Shown here: one piece after another, positions 35,200 through 46,616 of the stretch | Numbering within the stretch: the first letter of the stretch is position 1 | Layout: every line of letters starts with the position of its first letter | Assembly (NCBI RefSeq): GCF_000315625.1 | Contig: NW_005434664.1 | Location: forward strand, 124,001 to 188,000 | Direction: 5' to 3' | Origin: Guillardia theta CCMP2712 | Lineage: Eukaryota; Cryptophyceae; Pyrenomonadales; Geminigeraceae | DNA: 64,000 bases | Notes under the pieces: model-generated | Seen by the model: only the letters and a program-made list of their open reading frames with translations | Told to the model about the DNA's origin: nothing | The model's database searches: none | Program-made: the position numbers and the translations under genes

Positions 35200-35680
35200 A
35201 CAAGGTGGGTGGTGCTCAGTAATGATTCGCTGCAACGAGGGGGTAGGGTAGGTGTGGTTCTGTGAATCTCAGACGGGGGTCATGCTCAGAGAACACTCCT
35301 AGACGGGTAGGGTCCAATTTTATGAAAGCCATTATTAAGATAAGTCGATCGATAAATTATAATAGATATACAAGGTGTAGGGCTCACATAGTACCGTCGA
35401 TGTAATCTAGAAATCTGGGGGTACTGCTGAGGCATTTTGCCTCCTGAAAATGAGAGGCCAATCAATTATTATTCAAAAACAGTATTTGATTGTAAGATTA
35501 AATTAAATATTTTAATGAAATTCTGGAAGCAAGGTATCCTGGGGGTCATCGAAATCAAGGGGGTACTTCCAATAGCAGGCAGGGGTATGTGCAAAAGGGG
35601 GGGTCATACATATTACCCCTATTTTGTCTGTAATTGTGGGGGTCCTCCACGGATTGTAGAAGGCTTGTTACGTCCGTTGA
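35200..35680. repeat. GGGTAC/GGGTAGGGT island, copy 4
   Basis: Words include GGGGGTAGGGTAGG, GACGGGGGTCATG, GACGGGTAGGGTCC, TGGGGGTACTGC, AGGGGGTACTTCC and GTGGGGGTCC, spaced about 30-80 bp, with an AT-rich stretch in the middle. Confidence 0.45.
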
Positions 35681-35991
35681 GATAAGCATAGCAAAATGCA
35701 CGGTGAAAATGGATGTGAAACTTGAACCTGACATTCATTTATTTCAAACTTTAGAAGTAATTTTGGCATACAATTTGCACCATCATTTACGGCAGCAAAT
35801 GTGACAGTACGTACGTTGAGGCTACCTTGTGGTGGCCAGTGGCCCGGCGCCGTCGGATCATCGGATCGCTCGGCCCGGCCCGACGAACTTTGGGCCGAAC
35901 AAGGGTCTCAGGTGTTCCGACTTGCAAACGCATCCGGCCCCGAGTCCAGGATCTTTCCTCGGCTGAGCTCTGAGTCAAGGCCTCGGCCACT

Positions 35992-36250
35992 TTTACTCAA
36001 AGTTAAGTTAAAAATCAGCCTCGGCCCTGTCCCCGCCGATGATCCCGAGTCCAAGTTGGCCGCGGCTCACAGCGGCACGATCAGTCACGGTGCCATCAGT
36101 CATCCGACCGGGGTGCGGCGTTCGGCCGCGCCGCCGGGGGCCGGGCGCTGCCAAGTTTCCTCGTACTACTGAGTTTTAACTTAACTTTGAGTAAACAATT
36201 GGCCCCTTGTGCGACAGTCAGGCTCACCTTTTAACTTAACTTTGAGTAAA
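35992..36250. repeat. 22-bp word in one inverted and two direct copies
   Basis: TTTTAACTTAACTTTGAGTA plus AA occurs at 36174-36195 and 36229-36250; its exact reverse complement occurs at 35992-36013. The inverted pair brackets about 160 bp of GC-rich sequence. Confidence 0.9.
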
Positions 36251-36421
36251 GATCAGGTCACTGTCACAGCTAGTACGGTACCTAGTGATAGTGTCCAGGA
36301 CTCAGTCCGACTCGAGTCCGAGGCCGAGGACGGCCAGCGTACCGGTTATAGAATTATGTCAATGTGAACCCCTTGCGGCAGCCGTGAATGCTGTTTGACA
36401 TGCGGGGGGAGGGCGGCTGAG

Positions 36422-39400
36422 ATGCGGGGGAGACCTTCAAGCTTGGTCCTCCTCCTCCTCCTCCTCTGCTTCTTCTCTTCAAACATACACCATGTGCATT
36501 CCCAGACAAACTTCCTCACATCAGCGAATCCTTACAACATCCCGAGCGTTGCTCCCTCACTCATCACGGTATATGGCGCTCAGCCGTTCGAGGGCTATCC
36601 AGGTGAGGGATGGCTCACAAGAGCTCTGCCCCTCACTCACTCATGCGGTAGGTTTCAACTCTTCTGCCGGCATGCAGATCAGGTTGATGGGCACAGCTTG
36701 CGACTCGACGCGGTGGATCTCAACGACCTCCGCGACCTGTAACTTGTTCACGTCTGGACTCACAGCGAGCTTGTCAGACATCGTGGTGACCCTCCAGGTA
36801 GGACGGGCAGTAGGACGGGCAGTAGGACGGGCAGTAGGACGGGCAGTAGGACGGGCAGTAGGACGGGCAGTAGGACGGGCAGTAGGACGGGCAGTAGGTC
36901 ATACTTAGGGTTGGCTGCCCGTTGAGATCACTGAGTAGCTTGATGCAGACAAACATCGAGTACACCTTGCTGGACTCGATCTCCTTCGATGTGCCTCGGC
37001 TCCTCTCAGTGAGGAATGGGAACGGTGCCAAGGTCGGAGGTGCTCGAGTGACAGCAATAGGCATTAACTTCGGTGCCGCCAGCATCTCAGGTAATCAAAG
37101 ACAAGGTGAAGATTGTCCTGACCTGGAGGTTGTAGAGGCGCAGACGATCAGGATCGGTCAGTCGACATGCACCTCCACATTGTGGTTGTCCGACTCGCAC
37201 ATGGTCGGCCTTGCTCGTTCCGGAACACAGGCTGGTCTATCGGTTGAGGTTCAAGCCGGCTACACAACGTCTAGGTCTCTTCGTTCCATCTCAACCCAAC
37301 CTCATTCTAACTCACGGGCTCTCAGCAGGTCTATCTCCAAAGAGGATGCTTACTCCTACGACAGTCCGTCCCTCAGCACAGTCCTCGTCTCCAACCGGCC
37401 TAACGCTGGCTCCCTCGCCCACCTCACCGTCCTGGGGGTCAACCTTGCCTCCTTCGACCCGACGCTCGCCGTGCGTGCCGGCTGTACAGCTTCCGCGTCG
37501 ACGTTGTGGGCGAGCGACACTTCGGTCGTGACTGCGCCTGCATCCGGCAGCTCAGGCTCGAGCTTTCTGAGCGTCACTGTGGGAGCTAGGAGCCTGCAGG
37601 GCCTCGCCTCTGCCGGCACCTTCACGGGAGGCTTCAGCTTCGACGGGCCTGCGTTTGGTTTACCGGAATGGAGGCTGCGCAACTTGGGCGAGGACTCCTC
37701 GATCATCATCAGCATGCTCGGGACGAGCTTTGGGCGGTGGGATGCGTCTGTGCAAGGGAAAATAGCAAACACTGCGGCCCAGAGCACTGTGTGGACGTCA
37801 GACTCGCAGCTAGGCTGCATGCCATCGCATGGCGTCGGAAGGACGCAGCGAGCTCAGCTGACCATGTCAAGCCTCACGCACACGCAGACGGAGGTGTTGT
37901 CCTACGACGCTCAGCGGGCCTCGTCTGTGTCGAGCTCCAACGGTGCGACCGGCTTCCTCAGGCCTGTCACAGCTAGCGGCGCTCACTGGGGGCAGGTCAA
38001 CTTGTCCCCGTGCAGCAGAGTCTCCGGTACCAGCTCGCCTGTTACCTCGTGGCGCTCGACGTCTGCTGTGACCCTCCGACCCAGCCCGGGGCTGCTCGGA
38101 TCGCACAGGCTTGCCATCACCAGCATGCTATCTACAACGTCGTTGACCCACTTCTTGTCGTTCGACTCGCTCTCGACGAGCGCGATATTTCCCAGCAACG
38201 TTGCCAAGACCCCTGTGTCCTTGATGCTGCAGCTGGGCTCCGACTTCGGGGCCTCGGAACCTTGTCTCGCGACCCGGATGGGCGGGACTGCCAGTCCATC
38301 AGTGAGGTGGCTGTCGGAGAGCTCGATCGTGTCTCTGAGGTCGTCAGGAGGTAACGATGGCTACCCGACTAGGCCGGTGGTGCTCAGCGGCTCCGCTCAG
38401 CCGGCGAGTCTCACCGGGTTGTACTCCTACGACAGTCCGTCCCTCAGCACAGTCCTCGTCTCCAACCGGCCTAACGCTGGCTCCCTCGCCCACCTCACCG
38501 TCCTGGGGGTCAACCTTGCCTCCTTCGACCTGACGCTCGCCGTGCGTGCCGGCTGTACAGCTTCCGCGTCGACGTTGTGGGCGAGCGACACTTCGGTCGT
38601 GACTGCGCCTGCATCCGGCAGCTCAGGCTCGAGCTTTCTGAGCGTCACTGTGGGAGCTAGGAGCCTGCAGGGCCTCGCCTCTGCCGGCACCGTCACGGGA
38701 GGCTTCAGCTTCGACGGGCCTGCGTTTGGTTTACCGGAATGGAGGCTGCGCAACTTGGGCGAGGACTCCTCGATCATCATCAGCATGCTCGGGACGAGCT
38801 TTGGGCGGTGGGATGCGTCTGTGCAAGGGAAAATAGCAAACACTGCGGCCCAGAGCACTGTGTGGACGTCAGACTCGCAGCTAGGCTGCATGCCATCGCA
38901 TGGCGTCGGAAGGACGCAGCGAGCTCAGCTGACCATGTCAAGCCTCACGCACACGCAGACGGAGGTGTTGTCCTACGACGCTCAGCGGGCCTCGTCTGTG
39001 TCGAGCTCCAACGGTGCGACCGGCTTCCTCAGGCCTGTCACAGCTAGCGGCGCTCACTGGGGGCAGGTCAACTTGTCCCCGTGCAGCAGAGTCTCCGGTA
39101 CCAGCTCGCCTGTTACCTCGTGGCGCTCGACGTCTGCTGTGACCCTCCGACCCAGCCCGGGGCTGCTCGGATCGCACAGGCTTGCCATCACCAGCATGCT
39201 ATCTACAACGTCGTTGACCCACTTCTTGTCGTTCGACTCGCTCTCGACGAGCGCGATATTTCCCAGCAACGTTGCCAAGACCCCTGTGTCCTTGATGCTG
39301 CAGCTGGGCTCCGACTTCGGGGCCTCGGAACCTTGTCTCGCGACCCGGATGGGCGGGACTGCCAGTCCATCAGTGAGGTGGCTGTCGGAGAGCTCGATCG

Positions 39401-42400
39401 TGTCTCTGAGGTCGTCAGGAGGTAACGATGGCTACCCGACTAGGCCGGTGGTGCTCAGCGGCTCCGCTCAGCCGGCGAGTCTCACCGGGTTGTACTCCTA
39501 CGACAGTCCGTCCCTCAGCACAGTCCTCGTCTCCAACCGGCCTAACGCTGGCTCCCTCGCCCACCTCACCGTCCTGGGGGTCAACCTTGCCTCCTTCGAC
39601 CTGACGCTCGCCGTGCGTGCCGGCTGTACAGCTTCCGCGTCGACGTTGTGGGCGAGCGACACTTCGGTCGTGACTGCGCCTGCATCCGGCAGCTCAGGCT
39701 CGAGCTTTCTGAGCGTCACTGTGGGAGCTAGGAGCCTGCAGGGCCTCGCCTCTGCCGGCACCGTCACGGGAGGCTTCAGCTTCGACGGGCCTGCGTTTGG
39801 TTTACCGGAATGGAGGCTGCGCAACTTGGGCGAGGACTCCTCGATCATCATCAGCATGCTCGGGACGAGCTTTGGGCGGTGGGATGCGTCTGTGCAAGGG
39901 AAAATAGCAAACACTGCGGCCCAGAGCACTGTGTGGACGTCAGACTCGCAGCTAGGCTGCATGCCATCGCATGGCGTCGGAAGGACGCAGCGAGCTCAGC
40001 TGACCATGTCAAGCCTCACGCACACGCAGACGGAGGTGTTGTCCTACGACGCTCAGCGGGCCTCGTCTGTGTCGAGCTCCAACGGTGCGACCGGCTTCCT
40101 CAGGCCTGTCACAGCTAGCGGCGCTCACTGGGGGCAGGTCAACTTGTCCCCGTGCAGCAGAGTCTCCGGTACCAGCTCGCCTGTTACCTCGTGGCGCTCG
40201 ACGTCTGCTGTGACCCTCCGACCCAGCCCGGGGCTGCTCGGATCGCACAGGCTTGCCATCACCAGCATGCTATCTACAACGTCGTTGACCCACTTCTTGT
40301 CGTTCGACTCGCTCTCGACGAGCGCGATATTTCCCAGCAACGTTGCCAAGACCCCTGTGTCCTTGATGCTGCAGCTGGGCTCCGACTTCGGGGCCTCGGA
40401 ACCTTGTCTCGCGACCCGGATGGGCGGGACTGCCAGTCCATCAGTGAGGTGGCTGTCGGAGAGCTCGATCGTGTCTCTGAGGTCGTCAGGAGGTAACGAT
40501 GGCTACCCGACCAGGCCGGTGGTGCTGAGCGGCTCCGCTCAGCCGGCGAGTCTCACCGGGTCGTACTCTTACGACAAGAGCGTCTTCAATTTGGCCAGCC
40601 ATCCGGCCAACGGGCCCATGACCGGCGCTGTCTGGGTTTCAGTTTTGGGGAAGGACTTTGCTGTGGTGGACTACACTGGGCGGGCGAGGCTGGGGGCCAC
40701 GAGCGCAGAGGCGTCGAGGTGGACGTCCGACACGTCAATCTGGTTGCAGTCTGCGGCCTCTACTGGTACGAGTTTGTCCATTCGCTTCACCTCGGTGGGG
40801 GACAGTGCTCTCTCGTTGCCGTTGCTGTCGGGCTCGTTCACGTTTGACTCGCCTGCTGTTTCGCGGCTTGAGACGGGAAATGTTCCTGCTTTCATCATCA
40901 ACGAGTTGTTGACGCCATCAGACGGGAGGTTGAAGCAAGTAGGTTCGTTCGGGAGCTTCGACGGGTCTGGACAGACTAGAGTAGGAGGAAGCTCAAGCGC
41001 CTTCACTCGATGGGAATCAGAGACTTGCTTGCTCTCGAAGCCTTCACCCGGATCTGGACACACGTGCCATGTTCAGGTGCGAGCAGCTGCGAGGGAAGAG
41101 ACTCATCGCTCCACTGACAGCTGGACAGGTCACTGCAGCTGCTGCGGTTGGCAGCACGGAGCAGAGCATATCCTTTGACTCGCCGTCGCTGCCCGAGTCC
41201 TCCATAGATCTAACCAATGTCCCGCTAACGGGATCAGTAAAGTTGTCATTCCAGGGTGACAACTTCGCCAGGGTCTCAACATCCGCCCTGGTTAGCATGC
41301 TCTGCCTCTGCCTGACTGCTCAACGTTCCGTTTCAGGCTCGCGTCAAAAGTACATCGAGTCCGAGCACACAGTGGCTGTCGACGAGCAGCGTCATCGCCA
41401 AGCAGCCTTGTGTCACCGAGCAGCGAGCTTTCGTCGCCTTGACGGCAGACAAGAGCGTTGGGTGGGCCTGCCTCGGATACCCTTCATGTCTTGTGATCTC
41501 TCTGCAGGACAAGTCAAGAGTACATCTCCGCAGATGCCCCGTCTCTCTCCAGCTTCTCGCAGAAGGCAGGCAAGGTTCTAGCCTCGCTCCCTCTCACTTC
41601 CCCGTCAGGTTCTGTTCGATTTCCTCATCCATCACGCCAACTCAGGCAGGACCGGTGGCGACTCTTTCTTGGCCGTGGGCTCAAGTCTGGGATCTGTGGA
41701 TGTTTCCACTCAGCTCCGTGTGGCCTCTACCGCCTGTGAATCCTCCATCTGGAGCTCGACAAGCTCCGTCAGCTGCTCGGTGGCAGCTGGATCGGAGGTC
41801 AGTGCCAACGCCTTGGTCACTCTCGCACAGCAAGCAGGCTCGCTCTCTGCTGTCTTCAGCTACAACCTGCCGACCTTGTCCAGCATCTTTCCAGTTAATG
41901 TGCCCATGTCAGATCAGCAGAGCTACCTGGTCACGGCCTTCGGCTCTAACTTGCAAGCTTGGGACTTGAGCCCGTCGCTCTTCATCGGCCACACGATCTG
42001 CCTGTTCACTCGCTGGCAGTCTGACTCATCCTTGTTGTGTAGCGTAGCAGACAGATACAGCGCTCTCAGCAACGACACAGCAGCGAGTCTGCGCCTCTCC
42101 TTGTTCAACAACGGCCAGATACTCTCAGTGACGCAGGCGCTGTCCTACGACATGATCGTGTACCAGACTTCATGGACTACCGTGGCAGCAGAAGAAGAGG
42201 AGCTGGCAGGCAGCACAACAACATGGCTCTCACACAGCACATCTTCAGACCTCTCCACATCGCCCTTGGACATGGCTCTCCCTTCTACGACTCCCGAGCC
42301 CCTTCCCCCCACTGACCCTGGTGCTGCCTACAACGCCTCGCTAGAGCCTTGCGTTCTCAACGCCTCCTGGCAACATATCATCGACAACCTTCACGATCCA

Positions 42401-42643
42401 ACAGAATCTGCTACACCCGCCCGGTACTCGTTTGCCACAGGTCTGACACCCTTCACAGCTTTCATGCTCCTTCTGACCGGGTGTACTCTAGGGGGCCTCG
42501 GAGACAGGATGGTGAAAGATGTGGAGGAAGCCTGGGTATGCCAGTACGGGCATCCTTGCGCCATGAAGCTCGGAGCGGGGGAGACGACGGGAGAGGTCAG
42601 AGAGAAGATGGAAGGGGAGGCAGCCCCAGCTGACTGGTGCTAG
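36422..42643 (+). CDS. Secreted or surface protein with repeating beta-type modules and three 357-aa tandem units
   Basis: The ATG at 36422 opens a signal peptide (RPSSLVLLLLLLCFFSSN). Exons: 36422-36602, 36652-36797, 36949-37090, 37136 to about 41076, then several to the TAG at 42641-42643. The protein is a chain of about 89-residue modules with a shared pattern: Ser-Tyr/Phe-Asp start, a G.xF/L..(W/F)D core, then R.G.TA..T.W.SD.S. Four modules make a 357-residue unit, present three times nearly unchanged. The modules look like beta-sandwich adhesion repeats, but I cannot name the family. The last exon ends with a weakly hydrophobic segment (about 42440-42500) and a charged tail, so membrane attachment is possible. 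Total length is roughly 1950 aa. Exon borders after 41076 are tentative. Confidence 0.78.
36798..36898. repeat. 12-bp minisatellite (GTAGGACGGGCA, 8 copies) at an intron 5' end
   Basis: Eight head-to-tail copies begin exactly at the GT donor of intron 36798-36948 of the tandem-repeat gene. Each copy restates GTAGGA preceded by CA, i.e. a donor-like word. Confidence 0.93.
37351..40563 (+). repeat. 1071-bp coding tandem repeat, three units
   Basis: Units start at 37351, 38422 and 39493, with a diverged fourth start at 40564; the spacing is 1071 bp each time. Units 1 and 2 differ at only a few bases (for example Pro to Leu in FDPTLA/FDLTLA and TFTGG/TVTGG). Units 2 and 3 appear identical up to the last lines, where a few bases differ (GACTAGGCC/GACCAGGCC). 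Confidence 0.95.
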
Positions 42644-42747
42644 CAGATGCCGGCATACTGCTTCATCTACGATGAGATCAGGTGAGGAGGAGGAGCTGCG
42701 TGAGGGCAGCGATGACAGCGTGTGACGTGTTTGAGGTACAGTGAAAC

Positions 42748-43252
42748 CTTTCGTGAGTGGGGCATTCTGTCTGAGATAGGACTTGATTGACTTGCACTTG
42801 AGTGGGTTCATGCCAGACAGCCTATCCTTGACAGCTTGTAAGTCTCTGCGATCTCTGCTCACCATGTCTACGTCGAGGTTTTCATCGACAGCAACACTGG
42901 GCCGGATTTCAAACAACAATCTGCCTGCTCGCTCACTGCGGCTGCCTTCTCCGAGCCCAGGGTCCGCCAACTGACAGACGATTCTAGGAGAACAGTTGTA
43001 CTCACAGTCTTCTGTGATTCAACCATGTCTTGAACCGCAATCTCGCTATCAAAATCTTGTTCTGACGGTTATCAGACGGCATCTCTTCTCATATTCGAAC
43101 AAGTGCTGCAGTGCTCGATGTTGCTGTCTGAAGTGTTTATTATGTACATGAGTAGAATCGAGGCACATTCAAGTTTTATCCAACAACATAAACTCATCTG
43201 GGTCTCACATCTTTCTCATACCTTCTTCGATTCTGGCCATTCCTGGATTCAT
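42748..43252 (-). CDS. Probable small gene of unknown function
   Basis: Exons 43252-43222, 43061-43006 and 42970 leftward join in phase with GT-AG signals. The predicted protein begins MNPGMARIEE, is acidic, then carries RLLFEIRPSVAVDENLDVDM and a basic segment (DRLSGMNPLKCKSIKSYLRQ). No family is recognised. The end is unresolved: the frame stays open into the 3' part of the opposite gene, so a last splice near 42747 is assumed. Its orientation fits the alternating pattern of the window. Confidence 0.45.
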
Positions 43253-45151
43253 TTAACAAGATCGAGGTCAACACCTGGATCGTACCAAAGATTCAACAAT
43301 GAAGACTTCTTCTTAGTTCAGCCTTGCCATCAATTTTGAAAGAGCTCGAAACTAATCTTGGGATGTTCTGCAAAGGAAGTTGCCCAGATCCAATATCCGG
43401 ACTGCAGTCACTCGGCACCTGCAAGTGACAGTACCGGTGACAGACATTTAGCGTCTAGGCCCTATGGCTTAGGATGTTGTATGTTGCCCTAGAACCCTGC
43501 TTCAGGTAGGAAACTAATGTGCTGATAGCTGTAGTAGGAAAAAACATGTGATTGTGTCCAAACCAGAAAAACATCACTCAGGCAAGTATTATACAGGATT
43601 GAATCAGGTCTAGACTACAACTGGATAGGGTAGTCATCATGTACATAGGTAAGGCTATCTCCAGCTTTGTGAGGGAGTTGTATTCCTCTAAAAACAAAGT
43701 TCAGCATGCTTTCACGACAGCCTACTTGATCATAGTCTTTCTTCAAGTGGCTGGCAGAGTGAGCAGCATCGAACCAAAAAACTGCCCTGGTTGGTATCTC
43801 GGCCTTGTCTCAGATGATCCGACTAGTGAACGCATCCGGCACAGCATCTCCCGTCAGCTCGACGCGTCTCTGCCATTCCTTCCGGCAATGACATAGCCGC
43901 TGTTTGTTCCCTTTGTGCCCGGTGAAACTAATTTATTTCGATTTTATTAATCATGGGTTTCAGGTTTGGGGTGTAGGGGTTGCGAAAAAAAGATTAGAAA
44001 AGACCCACCCAGACCCCTTGTATATGGATGAATACTATTCTTCTTCCTTCAGCATCTCATTTTTATAAATGTATCAATAATATCAAATGGACATCCCATG
44101 AGCAATGCATATCTTTCAGCTTTCAAAATTAACTGAAAATTATCATATATGAAATGTTGAATGATATCGAGGACCGCCTTCGAGACATCCTTTGCCCACC
44201 CTACCTCCTCAAAGTCCTTCAAGTACCCCACCAAAACTCCCTGCATGACCCACTCCCTGTCGTTCTGAAGTACCCCTCCAACTCCCACCCTTTTTAGAGA
44301 GCGTAGTATGGCAGGAGACAGGGCAGGAAGATAGATAGGAAAGGACCGGCTGCTTCGGCAAGGAGGAGAATGGGAGGAGATAAAGAAGAATGAAGAAGTC
44401 TGATTATATGAAGGAGAGATGCTGATGAAGAGAGAGGAAGGGCATGCATGTTTTGTTGGAACAAGGAGAGCCGCGCGAGCCGTAGTGCCGATTGGAAGGG
44501 TAAAGCGGACAATAGCAGCATGTGAAGGGGGAGAGGTGCAGGTCTTACTCGAGAAAAATAAGAAGGAGTGAAGTCAAGAGAGGTGTGATGCGAGAACAGT
44601 CAAGAAGCCATCGAGCACCTTGAAAGCAGTTTCACATGATGGGCATACGGCAAAGGAGATATTTCATCGAGTGCTGAGTACATGCACTCAAGGGGTTTCA
44701 TCAGATGATGTGGTCTTTTTGTAAGAAGGACGACGTGGCAATAACTTTCGCTCTACACTGTTTAGGAAGCAAGTTTGCTTTATGTATTTGTATATGGGTA
44801 CTGTCAGGTTGATTGTTGGATCTATTTGGAAGAACATACTGCTTTTTGTTATGAAGGCTGCTGACGTGGAGATCAGTTTGAGTAGTGCAAGCAGAAGGCA
44901 TTGCAGCTCAGAGAGAAAACTCCAAATTTATGCCTGATCTATGCTAGCAAGAGGATTTCTTTTACAATGGGTCCATTGAACCTGAAGGATGTCTACAAAG
45001 CAAAAGATTCGTTCACACACTTTAATCAATCGAGGTTTCTTGATCTGAATAGAAAAAGTTTCTAGATGCAGTGTATTCTAATTCATTTATATTTGTGATG
45101 TTTACCTCTTACGAATCTGTTTTCGGTTCTGCAGAAAAAGGGCGTTGAAGA
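43253..45151. other. Long intergenic region
   Basis: About 1.9 kb. It includes an isolated 85-codon frame (43639-43896, plus) with a hydrophobic middle and a 79-codon frame (44049-44288, minus) that overlaps island-like words (AAGTACCCC, CCAACTCCCACCC near 44222-44290). Neither has splice partners or a recognisable domain, so I do not call them. 44300-44600 is purine-rich. Confidence 0.45.
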
Positions 45152-45594
45152 ATGTTTGGAAAGAATTGTAAGTTTTGATCTGGTTTGCTCCTGCACCATT
45201 TTGACAATCATACCTTGATTCCCAGGCGCTGTGTGTTGTTGCACCTTGTCGGTCTTTGGAATCCTTGTCTTAGTCGTTATGGGTATGATGGTCTCAGCTG
45301 GTGACCCATACGTCGGTGGCCATGGCCTTGTCGCAACCGCTGAGGTTTCTTCATCCTCCTTCTTTCTCTTCTGCTTGCTTTATTCTGTACATCAAAGGAG
45401 TATTCATTTTAAATTGACAGGATCGTCAAAAGCGTGCAAGCGCATGTTACGCGGCAGCTGGCATTTACTGTGTAACGCTGGCTCTCTCTGGCGTTTGCTG
45501 GTGCAGTGAGTACTTTCGATTTCTAAAGAAGACAAGACGGTTTGATGAAATCTTTGCAGGAGGGGGGAGGGATGTCAAAGAGAGCGAAGATTGA
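45152..45594 (+). CDS. RNase K (RNASEK) family protein, V-ATPase-associated, 84 aa
   Basis: Exons 45152-45167, 45226-45344, 45421-45505 and 45560-45594 fit in phase; reading through the last 54-nt intron would give 102 aa instead. The N-terminal Cys-rich segment runs into a first membrane helix (LSVFGILVLVVMGMMVS), then a short polar loop. A second helix (ACYAAAGIYCVTLALSGVCW) is followed by a short basic/acidic tail. This two-helix plan, length and the KNCAVCCC start match the ribonuclease kappa family, a small endosomal membrane protein also found as V-ATPase subunit f. The retention of Tyr/Gly in helix 2 supports the call. It lies in tandem upstream of the rhodopsin gene, about 1 kb apart. 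Confidence 0.75.
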
Positions 45595-46616
45595 TTTGCT
45601 GCTTGAAGATAGTTTTCGAAAATTATACAAGAGGATTACACATGAGATAGCTTGATTTCAATGTGACTTATGCCGGGAGGGCTCATCTCATCTGAGAATT
45701 ATAAGTTTCAAGTTTGGACTTGTCGATGATTCAGTCACGCGGCCGTTCTCCGAGTTTGCCGCTCTGGCACTCACGCGAGTCCTCCCGGTAGGACTTGAAC
45801 GGTTAAGTTCTCCGTACTGTCGGGATCTGGCCGGGCCCGGCCGTGACGCCGCCCGGCCGCCGGGCACTGTGACTCCTGCTGCCTGCTGCAAAACTCGAGT
45901 CCCCGGGCAGCCATTGCTGCACTCCGAGTCGGCCGGGCCGGTCCTAGTATGGATAACTTTTAGTTACTGGGCTGAGTAGGTCCCGATTTCATCAAACTCC
46001 GAATGGATTGAAAGAATACAGGCACCCCCACCCCCACCAAATTAGGCAACCACCCTATCAAAGCCTGGGGTAGTATCCCTTTGAGCTGACTTCCGGGGTT
46101 TCGATGATGAGCGCCAGGGGTAGGGTCATCCTACCCAGTCCAGTCATGTGACTGGTGGGGTTGTGGAGCTATAAGAGGTTGTGCCGAGATAACGTGGGGT
46201 GATACTGGTAAAAGCTGGGGGTACTGGTTTTTGATGGGTAGTGTGCAAGGTACATCATCACCACAGGGTAGGGTCTGATTTCAAACGGGGTAGGTCCATG
46301 TGTGAGGATGAGATGGGGGTGGGGGTAGAGTGGCCCTTGAGGGGACGAGGCGAAGAGGCGCGAGGCGAAAGATGCTGGAGATGCTGAACGAGATCCCCGT
46401 CGCATGCACAACGGTGGAAGAGGTGAGGACACGGAGATGAATGGAACACATGGAGATTGAGAAGTGAAGATGTTTAGCTCTTGTTTTACGACATGTACTC
46501 GTTCAAGCTGTTGAGGGAGACGAGGGAAGGGGGGTAATGTCGGAAGCTTCTGCATATACACATATGCTGTCCCTTCGCTTTCCTTGCTAGTCTGTCTTGT
46601 TTCTTCGCCATCACCA
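45595..46616. other. Intergenic region with GC-rich patch and GGGTAC-type island
   Basis: A GC-rich patch (CTGGCCGGGCCCGGCC and CGCCCGGCCGCCGGGC, about 45827-45865) is followed by an island at about 46020-46320 (CACCCCCACCCCC, GGGGTAGGGTC, GGGGGTACTGG, CAGGGTAGGGTC). No gene seen; it presumably carries the rhodopsin promoter. Confidence 0.5.
46020..46320. repeat. GGGTAC/GGGTAGGGT island, copy 6
   Basis: Words AGGGGTAGGGTCATCC, GGGGGTACTGG, ACAGGGTAGGGTCTG and ACGGGGTAGGTCC recur at short intervals next to a GGCCGGGCCGG patch (about 45932). Confidence 0.45.

Larger units (their letters stand above)
34309..36421. other. Long divergent intergenic region
   Basis: About 2.1 kb between the UEV/U-box gene and the tandem-repeat gene. 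It holds a GGGTAC-type island (35200-35680), GC-rich GGCCCGGCCCG patches (35835-35890, 36110-36155) and three copies of a 22-bp word (35992-36250). Short frames such as 34355-34645 on the minus strand show no protein-like pattern. No gene seen. Confidence 0.5.

Noticed and set aside
36798-36898. Regularly spaced 12-bp repeats as a CRISPR-like array
   Set aside because: Units are directly adjacent with no spacers and lie in a eukaryotic intron.
37356-40349. Repeated minus-strand frames (154, 79 and 74 codons) across the tandem units
   Set aside because: They recur only because the underlying DNA is repeated; the plus frame has the signal peptide and module pattern.
44049-44288. 79-codon minus-strand frame with protein-like composition
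   Set aside because: It overlaps island words, has no splice partners or homologous pattern I know; left uncalled, but worth a database search.
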